DNA from: Antedon mediterranea
Lineage: Eukaryota; Echinodermata; Crinoidea; Comatulida; Antedonidae
Direction: 5' to 3'
Length of the DNA stretch: 64,000 bases
Assembly (NCBI RefSeq): GCF_964355755.1
Contig: NC_092675.1
Location: 26,576,412-26,640,411 of the forward strand
Positions 45,627 through 58,352 of this stretch are shown piece after piece (the stretch's first letter is position 1; each line of letters begins with the position of its first letter). The translations under genes and the position numbers were made by a program. The notes under the pieces were generated by a model, which worked only from the letters and a program-made list of their open reading frames with translations, made no database searches and was not told the origin of the DNA.

Positions 45627-46222
45627 GCTGAAGTGGAAAATTGATATAAATTGTGGTCATTGGGTAACAGAATAAAGATGAAAAACGTTTCCTTAAAATT
45701 ATTGAGTAGATACAGCAATTCATATTCAGCTGTTATCTATCCCTTTTCTATTTTTGATTACACTTGTAACTGTAGATATTAGACATTATACACATTTTTT
45801 CCATCAACTTGAACGTCTTCAATTTCATTGGTACACACTATAATATAATATGATAGACCTAAAAAACAATAAGTCTAATGATAAGCATTTGTGAAAACGA
45901 ATTCCAGCAGCATAATTATGCGGTTATTTTTTAATCTTATATTAAATATATTTAATATACGATGTTAAGGTATAATAGACCTATATTTCAAAGGTAATGC
46001 GGACCCTTTGTGAGCTAGCTCCCATTCTCAAATAAAAGCGCTTCACATTTAACAAATTCTACATCCGATTCTGACTGTAAAAATATCATTTAATGCATGT
46101 CTATTTACAAAATCAATTTCTAAATCAGTCAATACAAAAGAAATCCCAGGCGGAATCTACAATAATAACTTACTTTTTGTCGTCACCAATATTATTTTCT
46201 TTTGAACTAGGTATCCTGAATT
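43866..46222 (-). repeat. Four tandem ~590-bp copies of first exon plus intron
   Basis: Unit starts are near 43866, 44458, 45052 and 45631. Each holds intron sequence with GCGGACCTTGTGTGAGCTAG and AGCTCCCATTCTCAAATAAA, then a 41-nt exon with GTAAGT donor. Exon copies: 44454-44414 (start codon AAG), 45047-45007 (ATG), 45626-45586 (ATG), 46214-46174 (ATA). Gene 1 has a single copy (39590-40171). The outermost exon copy and its upstream flank match gene 1's first exon and promoter best, so it looks like the ancestral first exon, now without ATG. Confidence 0.85.
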
Positions 46223-46989
46223 TGTAAACTAATTTGTTTTAAAAAAACCAGTTATTATCACATATGCGACTCGTTATCGACAGTTACTGAGTTATACCGA
46301 TATTCACTGGTCACACTGTTCTTTTATTGTGGAATCAGTAGCCCGGTAGTGAATTTGGATAAAGCAACGTTTGTGATTGGTTATAAGACTCAAAGAATCG
46401 GATTTAGGAGAAAATGGAAAAACGAAAATGAAAGGATATCTAAAAAACACTAATAAGTGAATATTTGTACTTATAAGGCCTAGTTAACAATGGAACTGAA
46501 ACTGGATAATACATACTCTACATATTATGACATAAGGTTAAAAATTGTTCCTCTTATTGGAAAAAGTGATTAGGCCTACACACAAAAATTATGCCTGTAT
46601 TTAACCTACATCAAAAAAGAAAATCAAAATCAATTAGGCCTAAAATAGGTCAGTGAAGTGTGCGTCAAGCAAGAAAAAATCCTAGTTCAAATCTCTCTAG
46701 GAGAAGTTTCTCCTTTACATTTTACTCATTAAAAACAGAATAACTTGATTATAATATGACGATTCGTCATATTTTATATCGTAACGTGTGGTTTACTTCT
46801 CAGTCGTGGATCCAGAATGTGTTCTTCCATAAGTTCATGATATTAAGATATTAATTTATATAAAAATACATTTGAAAAAATCACATTAAAAGAGCATTAA
46901 GAAAGGAGGCAAAATTAGGTAACTTTTAACATTTTATTTCTTTTTTAAAAACATGGAATTGTGGCATCTCATTTAAGTCAATATAGTAT

Positions 46990-47132
46990 ACAAATAATGA
47001 ATGTTTATGAGTGTATGATACAAATAATGGCATGCGTTGAATGATGCAAAGCCGCGTTAATATTCATTCACCAAATTCCATTATTTGTACCATTACACGA
47101 ATATAAAACATTCATTATTTGTTTTATATAAC
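46990..47132. mobile_element. Small foldback element with ACAAATAATG motif
   Basis: The left arm TACAAATAATGAATGTTTAT...GATACAAATAATGG is mirrored on the right by CCATTATTTGTACC...AAAACATTCATTATTTGT. The arms are imperfect; the element is about 140 bp and has no ORF. Confidence 0.6.
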
Positions 47133-47819
47133 ATCTAAATAGATCATTTGAATCAAATAAAAGATAGCCCTAGCCAAGGCCTACATTTTGATTCACATTG
47201 ATTGAAAAAGTAACATTTGGTTTGTAATAATATTAATATTATATTAATGTTATATTTATATGGATTTTATAAACACACCTACTTTAGTGTTAATTATTTC
47301 AACAAACGATCAAACAATCATAGACCTAGCAAGGCTAAAACGTCTAGATACTCACAACGCGTCATCATAACATTCAAATCACGGTGAAAGTACAAAATAG
47401 GTGGCGCTGTTGTATTTCAAAAGCAAAAGTATAAAGCAAAATATTTTCCAAACGCGAAAAGATTTTTTTTCGTACACGAAGGCTTATCACCTCCACCCCC
47501 TACGCCCTAACCTATAAGGTGTAATGGTTTAAAACTTAACAATTTGCATCAATATGTCTATAAAGCTATAATTGTTGATATGGAACAAAATTAATGATGA
47601 ATAAAAGTGCATGGTAATTGAGCAACAACCGAGAGCAAAATCATCTTCCGTGATGTTAACTGCATCGCAGAACACATAGTTTCTTTACTTTTTAAACATT
47701 ATTTTTCATACTGTTTTCTATGATATGGCAGCATGCGTGTTATAGTTTGAATACGTCTACCTATTGTTGATGTAAACAGAACGGCTTTTTCATGTGGGTA
47801 TTTTTTCAGTCTGCATCAA

Positions 47820-49015
47820 GCTCATTTTCGTAGTAAACAACAAGGCCATATAGATGGCTGTAGTCGCGTGCTCAAGTTAGTGTTTACCAACCGACCGACC
47901 AACCGACCGACATAGTGAGCTGTAGAGCAAAAAAAAATGGCATGACAAGTTAAGAGCTCATATGTCGGCCATCCTGGAAACAGCACACATATTGAGGAAG
48001 CTGTTATGTCTCTAAGCTTCTTATTCCGTTTCCCAAGGTGAGACTCGATCTTGGTACCACCAAGTCATACACAACTGACTAAAAGTTGTAGAAAGATTCC
48101 TCCGTGTATTTACTATGCAGTAACATAGGCCTACCGCAATGAATTATAATTTTTTACTATGATGAAATATTAAAAAATGATGCACTGTATGCACTATATA
48201 CTATTAAATGTAATACATGAACATTTTAAGGAAGAAAGTTAATGGTAAGTTTGTTATTTCGGCCTATGAAAATGTCATAATTTGTTTGATTGTCAAAATT
48301 ATTCAAAAAAATGTAATATTCAATTAATGATGAATTAATCAACTTTTGTTCTCTTAATTTCATAATATATCATACATATGATACACTCAAAATAAATGTT
48401 CCCGAGCATTCTGACGATCTATATTAATTTTAAAATTTAGCATATTTTCACCATTTTGTTAACTTACACGTACGTGCGTAGCCTGTCATTTGTATAACGT
48501 AATTTCTAGTTGAAAACTGAATCAAATATGATGATATTATTAAAGAATGGTTGTAAAACAGAAATCGGGCAAAAAGAGTGCATATTAACATTTACCGCGC
48601 ACTCATGGCAATTTTTAAAAGCTTAAAATTGCCTGAAACGTACTCTTATTTCATCGAAAATAAATTTTGAACATTTTAAGCGCGCATACGCATGCGTTAC
48701 ATGCGCTACGCATGTAATTGTATTGCCATATGATGATTTATGCTTTGAAATTTATGAGTACCAAATTTTATTTAATTGTGATTCATGGTTGTGAAGATAT
48801 GACTACAAACGTGATTTCGTTAAATCGTGCGTAGACCGCGTAATTTTTGATTGCGCACCGTGAAAACATAACCACATCCTTCCCTGGTCATAAAAAGAAT
48901 ATACTGTGAAAAATTGACTTAGCTAGATGAAAGTGATATTAAGACAAAGCCATATACAAGTTAGTGTTTACCGACCGACCGACATAGTGAACTGTAGAGT
49001 CGCGTTGCACGCGAC
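47820..49015. repeat. Repeat pair GTTAGTGTTTACC(R)ACCGACCGAC
   Basis: GTTAGTGTTTACCAACCGAC...CATAGTGAGCTGTAGAG at about 47877 and GTTAGTGTTTACCGACCGAC...CATAGTGAACTGTAGAG at about 48961 are direct copies about 1.08 kb apart. Each is associated with TCGCGT(T)GC sequence. They could be termini of one element. Confidence 0.45.
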
Positions 49016-49083
49016 TGAAAACATGAAATATGCAAACCCGGACATGCGCACTTAGTAATTTGTAAAAGAGGTTTATGAGCATG

Positions 49084-50663
49084 TTACGTATGAATAGGAT
49101 CAATCACGCCAGACATGGCAAGCAATACTGTAGTTAGAATAGTTATAAACAACATCAGAAAAAGCGAACACAGATCCAGTTTTTTCAGTTGCCGTTTGCC
49201 TTGTTCAAGTTTGTTGTTGTCCTCATTATTGCTAGTGATGTTTTCATTGGTTTGATTCAGTCTATCTTGTTTAGCTTTTAATTGCTAGGAAGTAATCACA
49301 CATTATTAAAATAAGTATAAGGCATAGACAATGTTTACAAAGTAATATCTATGATTGAAGCGAGGGCATGACATGATAAAAAGTAATTGGAGAATAACTA
49401 ATAAACAAAAACACATTACAGCCTTCATCGTAGTTCATGTCCTAGCACTGAGCTTTTCATATTATATATATAAAATATAACATTAACTAACCTTTCGCAT
49501 CCATATTTTTGTAGCCACAACACTTGCTAATATGATTTGCGCAAGCATGGACACAGCAATAGCAACAGCAATCAAATAATAGAAAAAGTCGACAGTTAAG
49601 TCTGCTTTGACGAAGAAAACGAGTATGTTTAATGTTTGTTGTAGTCCAACCACTTCTAAAATTCCTTGAGATGTAGCTTCTAATTGGGTCATATTGGTTA
49701 TTTCTTCCTAAAAACAAATATGTTTGACAATAAATCGAAACTTACATCAATAGCATAATTACCGTACTTATCAGACTTACAACTGATCCAAATTTATCTA
49801 AAGTTGCGTTCTTTTTTTCCTGCAATTTAGCGTAGTCTGAAATTAGTTGAAATTGTATGCATGAGTGAATTTTATTGTAGATGTTAGCCAGGTGTTTTTA
49901 TTTTGTTTAAAACAACTACTTTTATGAAGTCGATCTATTCCTTTATTTAGAGAGTAATTTTAATTCAAACTCATTTTGTCAGAACAACAATTATGCTTCT
50001 GTTGATATAAAGTTTGCGGTACGCCACGTGTATTAGTTCTGAAAAGAACTGTTGAGTTTCTCTGAAGTAGAGAAATTATGCTTCTGTTTGTTATTCAAAT
50101 TTAAAAAAATAAGTACCGTAATTAAATTATTAACTAAAGTCTTGATTTGCATATTTCAAAATATATTACATTATTATTAGGCCTATTGTCAATTTGTTTC
50201 TTTTAAAATTACTTACTGTTTGTAATGATGTGATGGGTTGACTATTAACCACTCCTTCAATTTGGTCGTCACCGTTACCAACTGCTTCATCGAGATGAAT
50301 CTGGTCGTCACCATTACCGACTACTTCATGGTGACCAATTTGGCCGTCACCATTACCAACTGCTTCATCGAGATCAATTTGGTCGTCAACATTACCGACT
50401 GCTTCATCGAGATCAATTTGGTTGTCACCATTACCGACTGCTTCATCGAGATTAATCTGGTCGTCACCATTACCGACTACTTCATGGAGATCAATTTGGT
50501 CGTCAACATTACCGACTGCTTCATCGAGATCAATTTGGTTGTCACCATTACCGACTGCTCCATCGAGATCCATTTGGTTGCCACCATTAACAACCACTTC
50601 ATTGTTTTCGATCTGGTCGCCACCATTACCGGCCACTTCAACGAAATCACTGTGATCTTCCAT
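49084..50663 (-). CDS. Ninjurin-like membrane protein 3 with acidic 13-residue repeats (300 aa)
   Basis: Exons: 50663-50217, 49819-49781, 49707-49492, 49284-49084; all junctions are phase 0, total 903 nt. The first exon is unlike those of its paralogues. It encodes 149 residues dominated by about ten 13-residue repeats with consensus VGNGDDQIDLDEA, strongly acidic and Asn/Gly/Asp-rich. The core follows: TSQGILEVVGLQQTLNILVF, TM1 ending KIWMRK, a loop, LKKLDLC and TM2 (LFITILTTVLLAMSG). Ninjurins known to me have short N-termini, so this extension is unusual. If topology follows ninjurin, the N-terminus would be extracellular; that is inference. Unequal exchange of the 39-bp DNA repeat can change its length between alleles. 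Confidence 0.7.
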
Positions 50664-53400
50664 TTCTCTACATGCAATAAAAACATGTATATTTTTTAGT
50701 TTTAACTGCCCTATATTATTTATTATTATTATTATTATTATTGCCCTATTCGAATCGACTTCGATTACTTCGATCGTCTCACTACAGAATAATGTAAAAT
50801 ATTTCTTTCAAATCCCTAGCAATATATACTTTCATTGGATGGATGCTCATTCTGAATCTGTGTCACTTGAAAACTAAAATATTATTTTTAGGAAATACAT
50901 TTTACTACAACCACTGCACGCTCCCTTTAAATCCACGGAGCTTTTGCAATTCAGTTTTACTATTATTATCTTTATTAATGTGCTCCCTGGTTTCAGATAT
51001 TATGGATCGGCCAATAAAATTTATATTTAAAAACGAACTTACATATTTGCATCAATTGTCGTTTCTTGAGCAGATCTGAATAGGCCTATACAGTTCTGAT
51101 TTTGTATGATATAATAATAATATAAACGTACACTGTATCCGTTTGAAAAGGAGGAACTAATTACACAATGGTGTTGATCACTATTTAAAACAATACTGAA
51201 TTTTAAATAAAGGAAATGGCTACGTTTTTAATACGTCAGATCAGATTTTTTTTTGTTCAGGTAAATATGTGAGGTAACGCGATTACTACCCACCCCTAAA
51301 ATACCCTTGTTGTTTTCCCTTATCACACATGCAAACTTAAGCAAGTTATTTGACCAATTTCAAAAAATATTCAAACTGTCGCTTGACATTGGACGACTCA
51401 AACAGAAGTTATGGACGCGTAATACAGTAGGGCCTACACACGTTGTATGAAGGCTATTTTTTTTATCATCTTTATTCTAATTTACTCTTATTCAATACTG
51501 GTCCCTATTTACTGTTGCTGGAAATCCCAATGTATCCAATTGACGTACCGTACATAATATTAGCTATTATTTCAAAATATAAATCATTATTGTAAATTTT
51601 ATTGTATTATATTTCGCTTGGATTTCAACCAGTATACCTCTAGCACTGGTCATAGGAATCTTAAACACAGCCAGTGACTATGTGAGTTCATTTTTTTAAA
51701 ACTTTGTTTTGACATCCTAACTTTGTGATTTGATAGTAATACTTGATTTAAAAGCAAAACAAGCAATGCTGGTATTATTCAACACAAAGGTATTCGCGGA
51801 AGGACGGATGCAATTTATTTTTTAGGAACCTATCTTTATTCATATTTATTTATATTTAGACGTCATAAGGTTTCGTATTACGAAATATTATTATCTTCCA
51901 CCGTATTTCCAAATAAGTCGGTATAAAATATAATATTTCAGTTTAAATTATTTTATTAAAATCAGTTTTTGAACCGGAGGTATTTATTCTAAGAACCATG
52001 AATTCCAGGTGAAGTAAGAAGTTTCTATTTTGATCATTCATGATGGTTGATTATTTGAAATACAAAATGTCTTGTGTTAGATCAAGATGTAAGTAACCCA
52101 GATTATGCAACTGTACATCTTAACTAACTACCGCTAGTCATAAATGGAAGTCTCAAATCCAGAATTAGCTAGTCTCATTTTTCTTTTGCAAGAGTGTGAA
52201 AAACTATAAAAAAATAATAAAAATGTATTATAATTTAATACAGAGATTACATTTAATAAGGGATGCTTTGTCCATATCTTTTTAAAATTGATTCTCAACT
52301 TTATAACTACTCTCTAATATTAATTTCCCATCAATTTTGTTTGCAACCAACTTTTTAGTTGATGGACACAGTACATTACACAGCTTTATCTAAGAAAGTA
52401 GTAGTAGGTTTGGTATCAAAGAATAGAAAATAATTTCTGATAGAATGGTCTCACTTTCCATAATAGACTTGCCCCAAGTCTGTATTTATTGTCTTTTTTT
52501 ATATTTATTTGTTTTTATTTCGACCGCGATTTTTCTCTGAAAATACAGACTTGTGACTAATAGTAGAGCAGTTAACGCCATAAAAATAGCCAAGTTGTGC
52601 ACTTTATTACCAAAGCATGAAACTTTCCACAAAGGTTCTTTGATGTATATAGATTCAAAATATCGGGGGGTGCCAAGTGTCCAACGTCCGGTATGGTGGC
52701 CATCTTGATTTCAAAATGGCCACCATAAAAACAAAAAGTGTTCATATCTTGGCAACTATAAACAGTAGAGACTTGATTCTGGTGTTAAATTGTTCACAAA
52801 CCACATATTTCTATTTGCTCTAATGAAAAGTTTCGTCCAAAAATGACCGCAAATGACGTTTCTTCCAGTTTGACATTTGACCTCTTATCTGTATATCTCA
52901 GTAACTACTGATCATTTTCAATCGAATTTGGTGTCATTTTGTTCAGAATAGAGACATTTATATTTGTAGTAATGAAACATTTTCACATAAAATGACTGGA
53001 AATACAATTTATAACCTTTGACATATATAATTATGTGAACATACTGTATGTGGTTTAATTGGTATAAATGCACCTAATTTTTTTACCGAAATAAATGACA
53101 CGGAATTATTATTCTGAATTTTTAACTTTTGATGTGATAGGATAGGCATAAAGTATGACAGATCACTGAGCTCATCTATGCCAACTTGTTTGCTAAACTG
53201 TGATGATGTGTCAATCGTTTCTTCGTTGCATCTAAAAAAATGTACTCCATTTTTATGGTAATGGACCTTTGCTGTAAACCTTTCATCTAAATCCTTTTCC
53301 TCGATTTTCTCTAGTCATTGATTTTTTAGCAAAATCCGAACTAAATCAATTCGTAAAAGACATCTCAATATAATTATTCAAGTAATCCTCAAATTAGTGA
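50664..53400. other. Gene-poor AT-rich spacer
   Basis: It contains an (ATT)n run near 50722 and a palindrome ATGGTGGCCATCTTG/CAAAATGGCCACCAT at 52693-52726. The minus strand is open at about 53234-53015 (CNEETIDTSSQFSKQVGIDE... with a good TTTTTTTAG acceptor). I recognise no gene in that open stretch; it may be a remnant of a mobile element. Confidence 0.4.
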
Positions 53401-53519
53401 CATGGACCTACAATACTGTTCTGTACAAGACCTGTTTAGGCATCCACCTGTGGACTTTCACTTTAAAGGTCTTGGTTTCCTAATCATACAAGAAACAATG
53501 TCTAATTTAATCAATCAAA

Positions 53520-53995
53520 GTAGTGGGTCCAGACAAAGAAGGGGGTGTAAGACCATCCACAGACAAAGAAGGGGTTGTAAGACCATCCACATACAAAGAA
53601 GAGGGTGTAAGACCATCCACAGACAAAGAAGGGAGTGTAAGACCATCCACAGACAAAGAAGGGGGTGTAAGACCATCCACACACAAAGAAGGAGGTATAA
53701 GACCATCCACAGACAAAGAAAGGGGTGTAAGGCCATCTACAGACAAAGAAGGGGGTATAAGACCATCCACTGACCAAAAAAGGGGTATAGGACCATCCAC
53801 AGACAAAGAAGGGGACGTAGGACCGTCCATAGACAAAGAAGGGGGTGCAAGACCATCCACTGACAAAGAAAGGGGTATAGGACCACTTACAGACAAAGAA
53901 GAGGGTATAAGACCATCCACAGACAAAGAAGGGGTGTAGGACCATCTACAGACAAAGAAGGGGGTGTAGGACCATCCACAGACAAAGAATACCTG
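53520..53995. repeat. Minisatellite, 30-bp unit, ~15 copies
   Basis: The unit is GACCATCCACAGACAAAGAA + GGGGGTGTAA, with small variants (TATAA, TATAG, GACGTAG). Because 30 is a multiple of three and the unit lacks stops in several frames, long ORFs appear on both strands. They carry no start context, splice sites or domain and I do not call them genes. Confidence 0.95.
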
Positions 53996-53999
53996 CAAG

Positions 54000-55897
54000 T
54001 GGATACCAGCTCAATGAGGTTTATGCAATAAAGGAATTTGATGCATGATGATGATTTTTGCATTCGATATCCGCCACTCAGACGTGAGCATGGTTTAGGA
54101 TAATAATAAAATATATAGATAATATTCCATTATAAATCAATCTACCAGCCCTACAGTAGGTCTATGATGTACAATGACGATAGATGTGAGAATAATGTAT
54201 TGATAATAAAGGTGGACACGATTCTCAAAGAGGTACTGATATTTAAACATTTAGATATTTACGAACGTCGTATGGATGTTATGTGAGACTACTTACTTAA
54301 TTATTTACATTAAATGATTATTGTAAATAAAAAAATAAAAGATATTTTTTCAAATTAAAATCTATAGTATTGACGTACAGTATACGTAAATTATATACAT
54401 CGTTTCACAAAAACACGTGCAGGAGGCCTATACCTAGACGTTTTAAAAGTATGGTTATTAGTAATAATAGACGTCATCTTTACCTGGCCGGCATGGACAA
54501 CGATCGTACGTGTTTTGTCCATGATTTGACACACTAACTAAGTGCGTGCTTTTTAAAAAGGGGAAACCCCGTCAGCAAAATAACGCATTGTTAGAGGAAA
54601 CAGCTGCACGATTATAGAAGGCGCATCTCCAATATGGCTTATTCGGGGGTTTATTTCAGTAACTCGCCTTTTAACCAGCCGCATATAATGATCATTTTTA
54701 CTAATAGTAACAACTATTTTTAATCACACAACCGATTTATGACTTATGGGGGGATTAGTTTAGTAGTTTTAACTAAAGTATTTCTACACGACTTATTTTA
54801 TTTCACAGTGGTTGTTGTGGGTGGGGGGGGGGGGGCTGAGGGGTTGTAGGGCTCAGGAAGAAGCCGGCGAATGATAGTAAAATAGCGCAACTCTATACAA
54901 ATCAAAAAGTATGATCGTTTTTGTTGATTGCTGCTTGCTGTTTGAATACGCACGTCTATTATTCAGGCGATAGGCACATGTATACACCAATTTTTATAAT
55001 TGAGGCGTGCCATACATTAACAATATTGACGATTGTGGCGGCCGAAATGAACAATACATATTTTGTCCTTTTTGGCGTTTCATGATTTTAGGCGTTCCAT
55101 AACCGGCGGCCGAAATAACTGGCGGCCGATATGCACTGTGACCGTACATACCACCACCGACCGGCACACAACAGGCAGGGCTACACCGGCACACAACAGG
55201 GCTACACCGCCACAAAGAACAGGACAGGGTATGGATGGGTGGGAAATAAATTAAATTACCTCCGCATAATAAATGATCCATTCAATGTTTGATTTGCGGA
55301 GAAGCTAGCCTATCATATCAAGACGAGTTTTCATGTTCTTGGGAAAAATCCCATCAAATGTTTACCAGACTACTAGGCATATAAAATCATTTCTAGCTTT
55401 CAGAAACTTTCATCAATGTACCCAAGTACACATTGTCTAAACGTAATATAGCGCATGCGTATCGTCTTAGATGTTGAGTCTTTGAAATTCTGAAATATGA
55501 ATATTAAAACAGTGTACGAGTGAGTAGCCAATCGCATGCAGCTGAAACTAGTCAACCGGATAATCGTATGCACCAAGAATTCTTGGTGTCAAACCACGTG
55601 ACTTGTGCGTGTTTCCCCAGACGGAGTATCCAAATTCAAGTAATACGCGTATGAAACGCCATATGTGCAAAAATATTTATATTTTTACTAATATTAAGAC
55701 AAAACTCCGTCTGGAGCCCAGACTATTTCCATAACGAAACACATTTCATTGGTTGATAACTGAATTCACTAACTACTCTAGGTCTACGTATAAAACATTA
55801 TACGCCGCTTTTAATGTCAATGCACTAAATAAACGAATGTAACAATTTCACCACCTAATCTATCCATAGTCTATCATGCAATTTCCCGAGATATTTT
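54000..55897. other. Spacer with short repeats
   Basis: It holds GGGGAAACCCCGTCAGCAAAA (54558; related to 34720 and 37262), a G run at about 54822, and a GC-rich stretch 55030-55220 with three GGCGGCCGA and repeated CACCGGCACACAACAG. At 55617-55713 a small foldback has CCAGACGGAGT ends; its interior resembles 3536-3620. No exon was found. Confidence 0.45.
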
Positions 55898-58352
55898 TTA
55901 TTTCATCGGTGTTTCTATAACATGCGAAACATCCATCATGCCAGAGATTGCCAGCAGTATTGTTGTTAGAATTGTTATAAAGAGTACCAATAAAAGTACA
56001 CAAAAATCTAATTTTCGCAACCGTCTTGTAATTTTTTTCAAATCTTCTTTTCCTTTCTCGTGCGAGTCTCCTCCATCTGGGTTGTCAGATTCAATCTCTT
56101 TCTTTATGACTTCTTCGCACTGTGGATATTTAAAGTACAAAAGAACAAAAATGATAGGAGCGGGTGCAGGAGGTAACCTGGTATTATGTTGGGGTGAGGA
56201 AAGCACGAACGACCCTCAAGTACGGATCAAGGAGTGTTTTTATCGCAAGGTAAGGAACAAAAGTACGGATTGATGGATCGCAAGATTGATGCATGAAGTA
56301 CCAAAAGTACGGATGAGGGATAACAAGATTGAAGCACGAATGACTAAAACACGAGATTGAGGGATCACAAGATTAAAGCACGAAGGACCAACAGTACGGA
56401 TCGCAAGATTGAAGCACGAAGGAACAAAAGTACGGATTAAGGGATCACTAGATTGAAGCACGAAGGACCAAAAGTACGGATGAGGGATCACACGATTGAA
56501 GCACGAAGGACCAAAAGTACGGATAAGGGGATCACAAGATTGAAGCACAGATGACCAAAAGTACAGATGAGGAATCACACGATTGAAGCACGAATGACCA
56601 AAGGTACAGATTGAGGGATCGCAAAAATTGAAGCACGAAGGACCAAAAGTACGGATCACAAGATTGAAGCACGAATGACTAAAAGTACGGACTGAGGGAT
56701 CACACGATTGAAGCACGAAGGACCAAAAGTACGGATGAGTGATCACAAAATTGAAGCACGAAGGACCAAAAGTACGGATTGCAAGGTTGAAGCACGATGG
56801 CCCACAAGGATCTTGGTGTATAAAACCCCATGATCTTATTTTTGGGAAATTTCGCGACCCAACATTGCGTATTTGATACAGAAACAACCCCCCCCCCCTC
56901 CCAATTGGCATCATCTTTACAATGTTCTACATTTGTTCCTAATTTGCTGAAATTTCACATATAGATCCGTGAATATAAAAAGTTTCAGTATCGGAAACAA
57001 TTTCGCGACCTGATCAATTGTTTTTTCGCGACCAAAACATTGGGTCGCGACCCATAGGTTGCGGAATGGCGGTCAATAATAATCTCCCATCCACCTTATT
57101 TTGCCCTCTTTTCTTCTACTACGACGATTTATTGTGTAAACATAGTTTGTATGTAACATTAAAATGGACTTATTTGTCAGTGGAGAGAATAAGAAAAAAG
57201 AAAGACACGAAAACTAATCGTCATTATCAGAAGACGGCAATAGGCCTAATCAATCGAAGCTAAGAACTAACCTTTCGGATCCATATCTTTGCAGCCACCA
57301 AACATGACAGAAGAATTTGAGAAAGTATCGTCACAACAATGGTGGCTAATGTTGAATAGTATAAGGCGTTTACGTTCAAGTCTGCTTTCACAAACAACAC
57401 CGCAATATTAACCGTTTGCTGTAATCCCGCAACTTCTAAAATCCCCTGAGAAGTACTTTCGTGTTGGTTGAGAAGTGTTATCTCTTTTGTACCAATCGTC
57501 TTAAAACCAAAACAACTAATTACTATTATTCTAATATGTATTTATTGTGTTTTTAATTCAATAATTGATTTACTTTACATTACCTTATTGGGGGTTTGAG
57601 GCGTAGAATTACCTTCAGTTCTGAAAGACAAAAACGAACCACATTAACGTATTCAGTACCACTACACGTTATAAATCTATGTAATTATTCCTCGCGTTTA
57701 TGTCATTAAGTAGGAACAAAGGTTTAACGAGTTGTGTATTAAGCCCTGTCTACAATATCAAACAGCTTTATGTGACAAAAAAATGTGATGTGCCCATATA
57801 TGGACATGACGATGTCATATCACTACCATATTTGGGTATATCACTACCATATTTAGGCACACACTTTTAATTGTTGTCAAACTAATTTGATAGTGTAGAC
57901 ACCGAGCTTTAGAACCCTTACTCTGCAGTGACAAAAAACGGGGTAGGCCTACATAGGAAATGTTGGCATATTCAGTGTTTTAAAATACCCTCAGATCACT
58001 AACACTATTTATTGACATATTATTATTATAATACATCATTTATATTAGCGGAACATAATCATGAAAAGTCTGTCAAAACATAAAAGACTGAGCATGATAC
58101 AAATTAATTATACAAAATTATGATAATTTAAACAAAACCAATACCAAATGGTTCCATATTACCAGAATAATACACAATTTTCATGATAATGTCATCAAAA
58201 TGAATACAGTATATATGATCATCTTCAAAGGTAATTATTAAATAATCTAAATTATTATATTATTAACTAATTAATAATTATCTGATACCTTACGTTTTAT
58301 CCTGTGTAAGCCGACTAGATTCATCGGGTTGATTCGGAAAATCTTTATCCAT
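55898..58352 (-). CDS. Ninjurin-like membrane protein 4 (181 aa, 4 exons)
   Basis: Exons: 58352-58294, 57620-57584, 57499-57272, 56119-55898; phases fit and the total is 546 nt. The N-terminus is MDKDFPNQPDESSRLTQDKT, followed by a short Thr/Pro-rich exon. The core has STSQGILEVAGLQQTVNIAV and TM1 (LATIVVTILSQILLSCLVAA) ending KIWIRK. A charged loop, LRKLDFC and TM2 (LVLFITILTTILLAISG) follow, then a tail MMDVSHVIETPMK. The 1.15-kb intron before the last exon contains a minisatellite. The same four-exon layout and phases as genes 1, 2 and 5 show common descent. Confidence 0.7.
56200..56810. repeat. Minisatellite, ~40-45-bp unit, in intron of gene 4
   Basis: The unit is approximately AAGCACGAAGGACCAAAAGT + ACGGATGAGGGATCACAAGATTG, over a dozen imperfect copies. 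The 224-codon minus-strand frame of FGPSCFN-like repeats across it is an artefact of the repeat and lies within the intron. Confidence 0.9.
57740..57915. mobile_element. Foldback MITE family M1, copy 6
   Basis: It begins TTAAGCCCTGTCTACAATAT and ends TTTGATAGTGTAGACACCGA, with the shared GATGTGCCCATATATGGACA block. It lies in an intron of ninjurin-like gene 4, about 40 kb from the copies in ACSL. Confidence 0.8.

Larger units (their letters stand above)
46215..49083. other. Spacer between array genes 2 and 3
   Basis: 46215-46700 is homologous to the region upstream of gene 1 (40172-40800), with TTATCACATATGCGACTCGT blocks. The rest is AT-rich with a foldback repeat at 46990-47132 and a pair of CCGACCGACC repeats (47876, 48958). 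I see no exon. Confidence 0.5.

Noticed and set aside
50217-50663. RTX-like calcium-binding repeats
   Set aside because: GNGDDQI resembles the GGxGxD nonapeptide, but the period is 13 residues and the second glycine pattern is missing. I keep cation binding only as a question.
50238-50699. 153-codon plus-strand ORF
   Set aside because: It is the antisense shadow of the repeat exon of ninjurin-like gene 3, which has correct splice sites and conserved downstream exons.
53402-53998. Long ORFs on both strands over the 30-bp repeat (123-163 codons)
   Set aside because: The unit length is a multiple of three and stop-free in several frames, so ORFs are automatic. No domain, splice site or start context supports a gene.
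56240-56914. 224-codon minus-strand ORF with FGPSCFN repeats
   Set aside because: It lies over an intronic minisatellite of ninjurin-like gene 4 and changes register between units.
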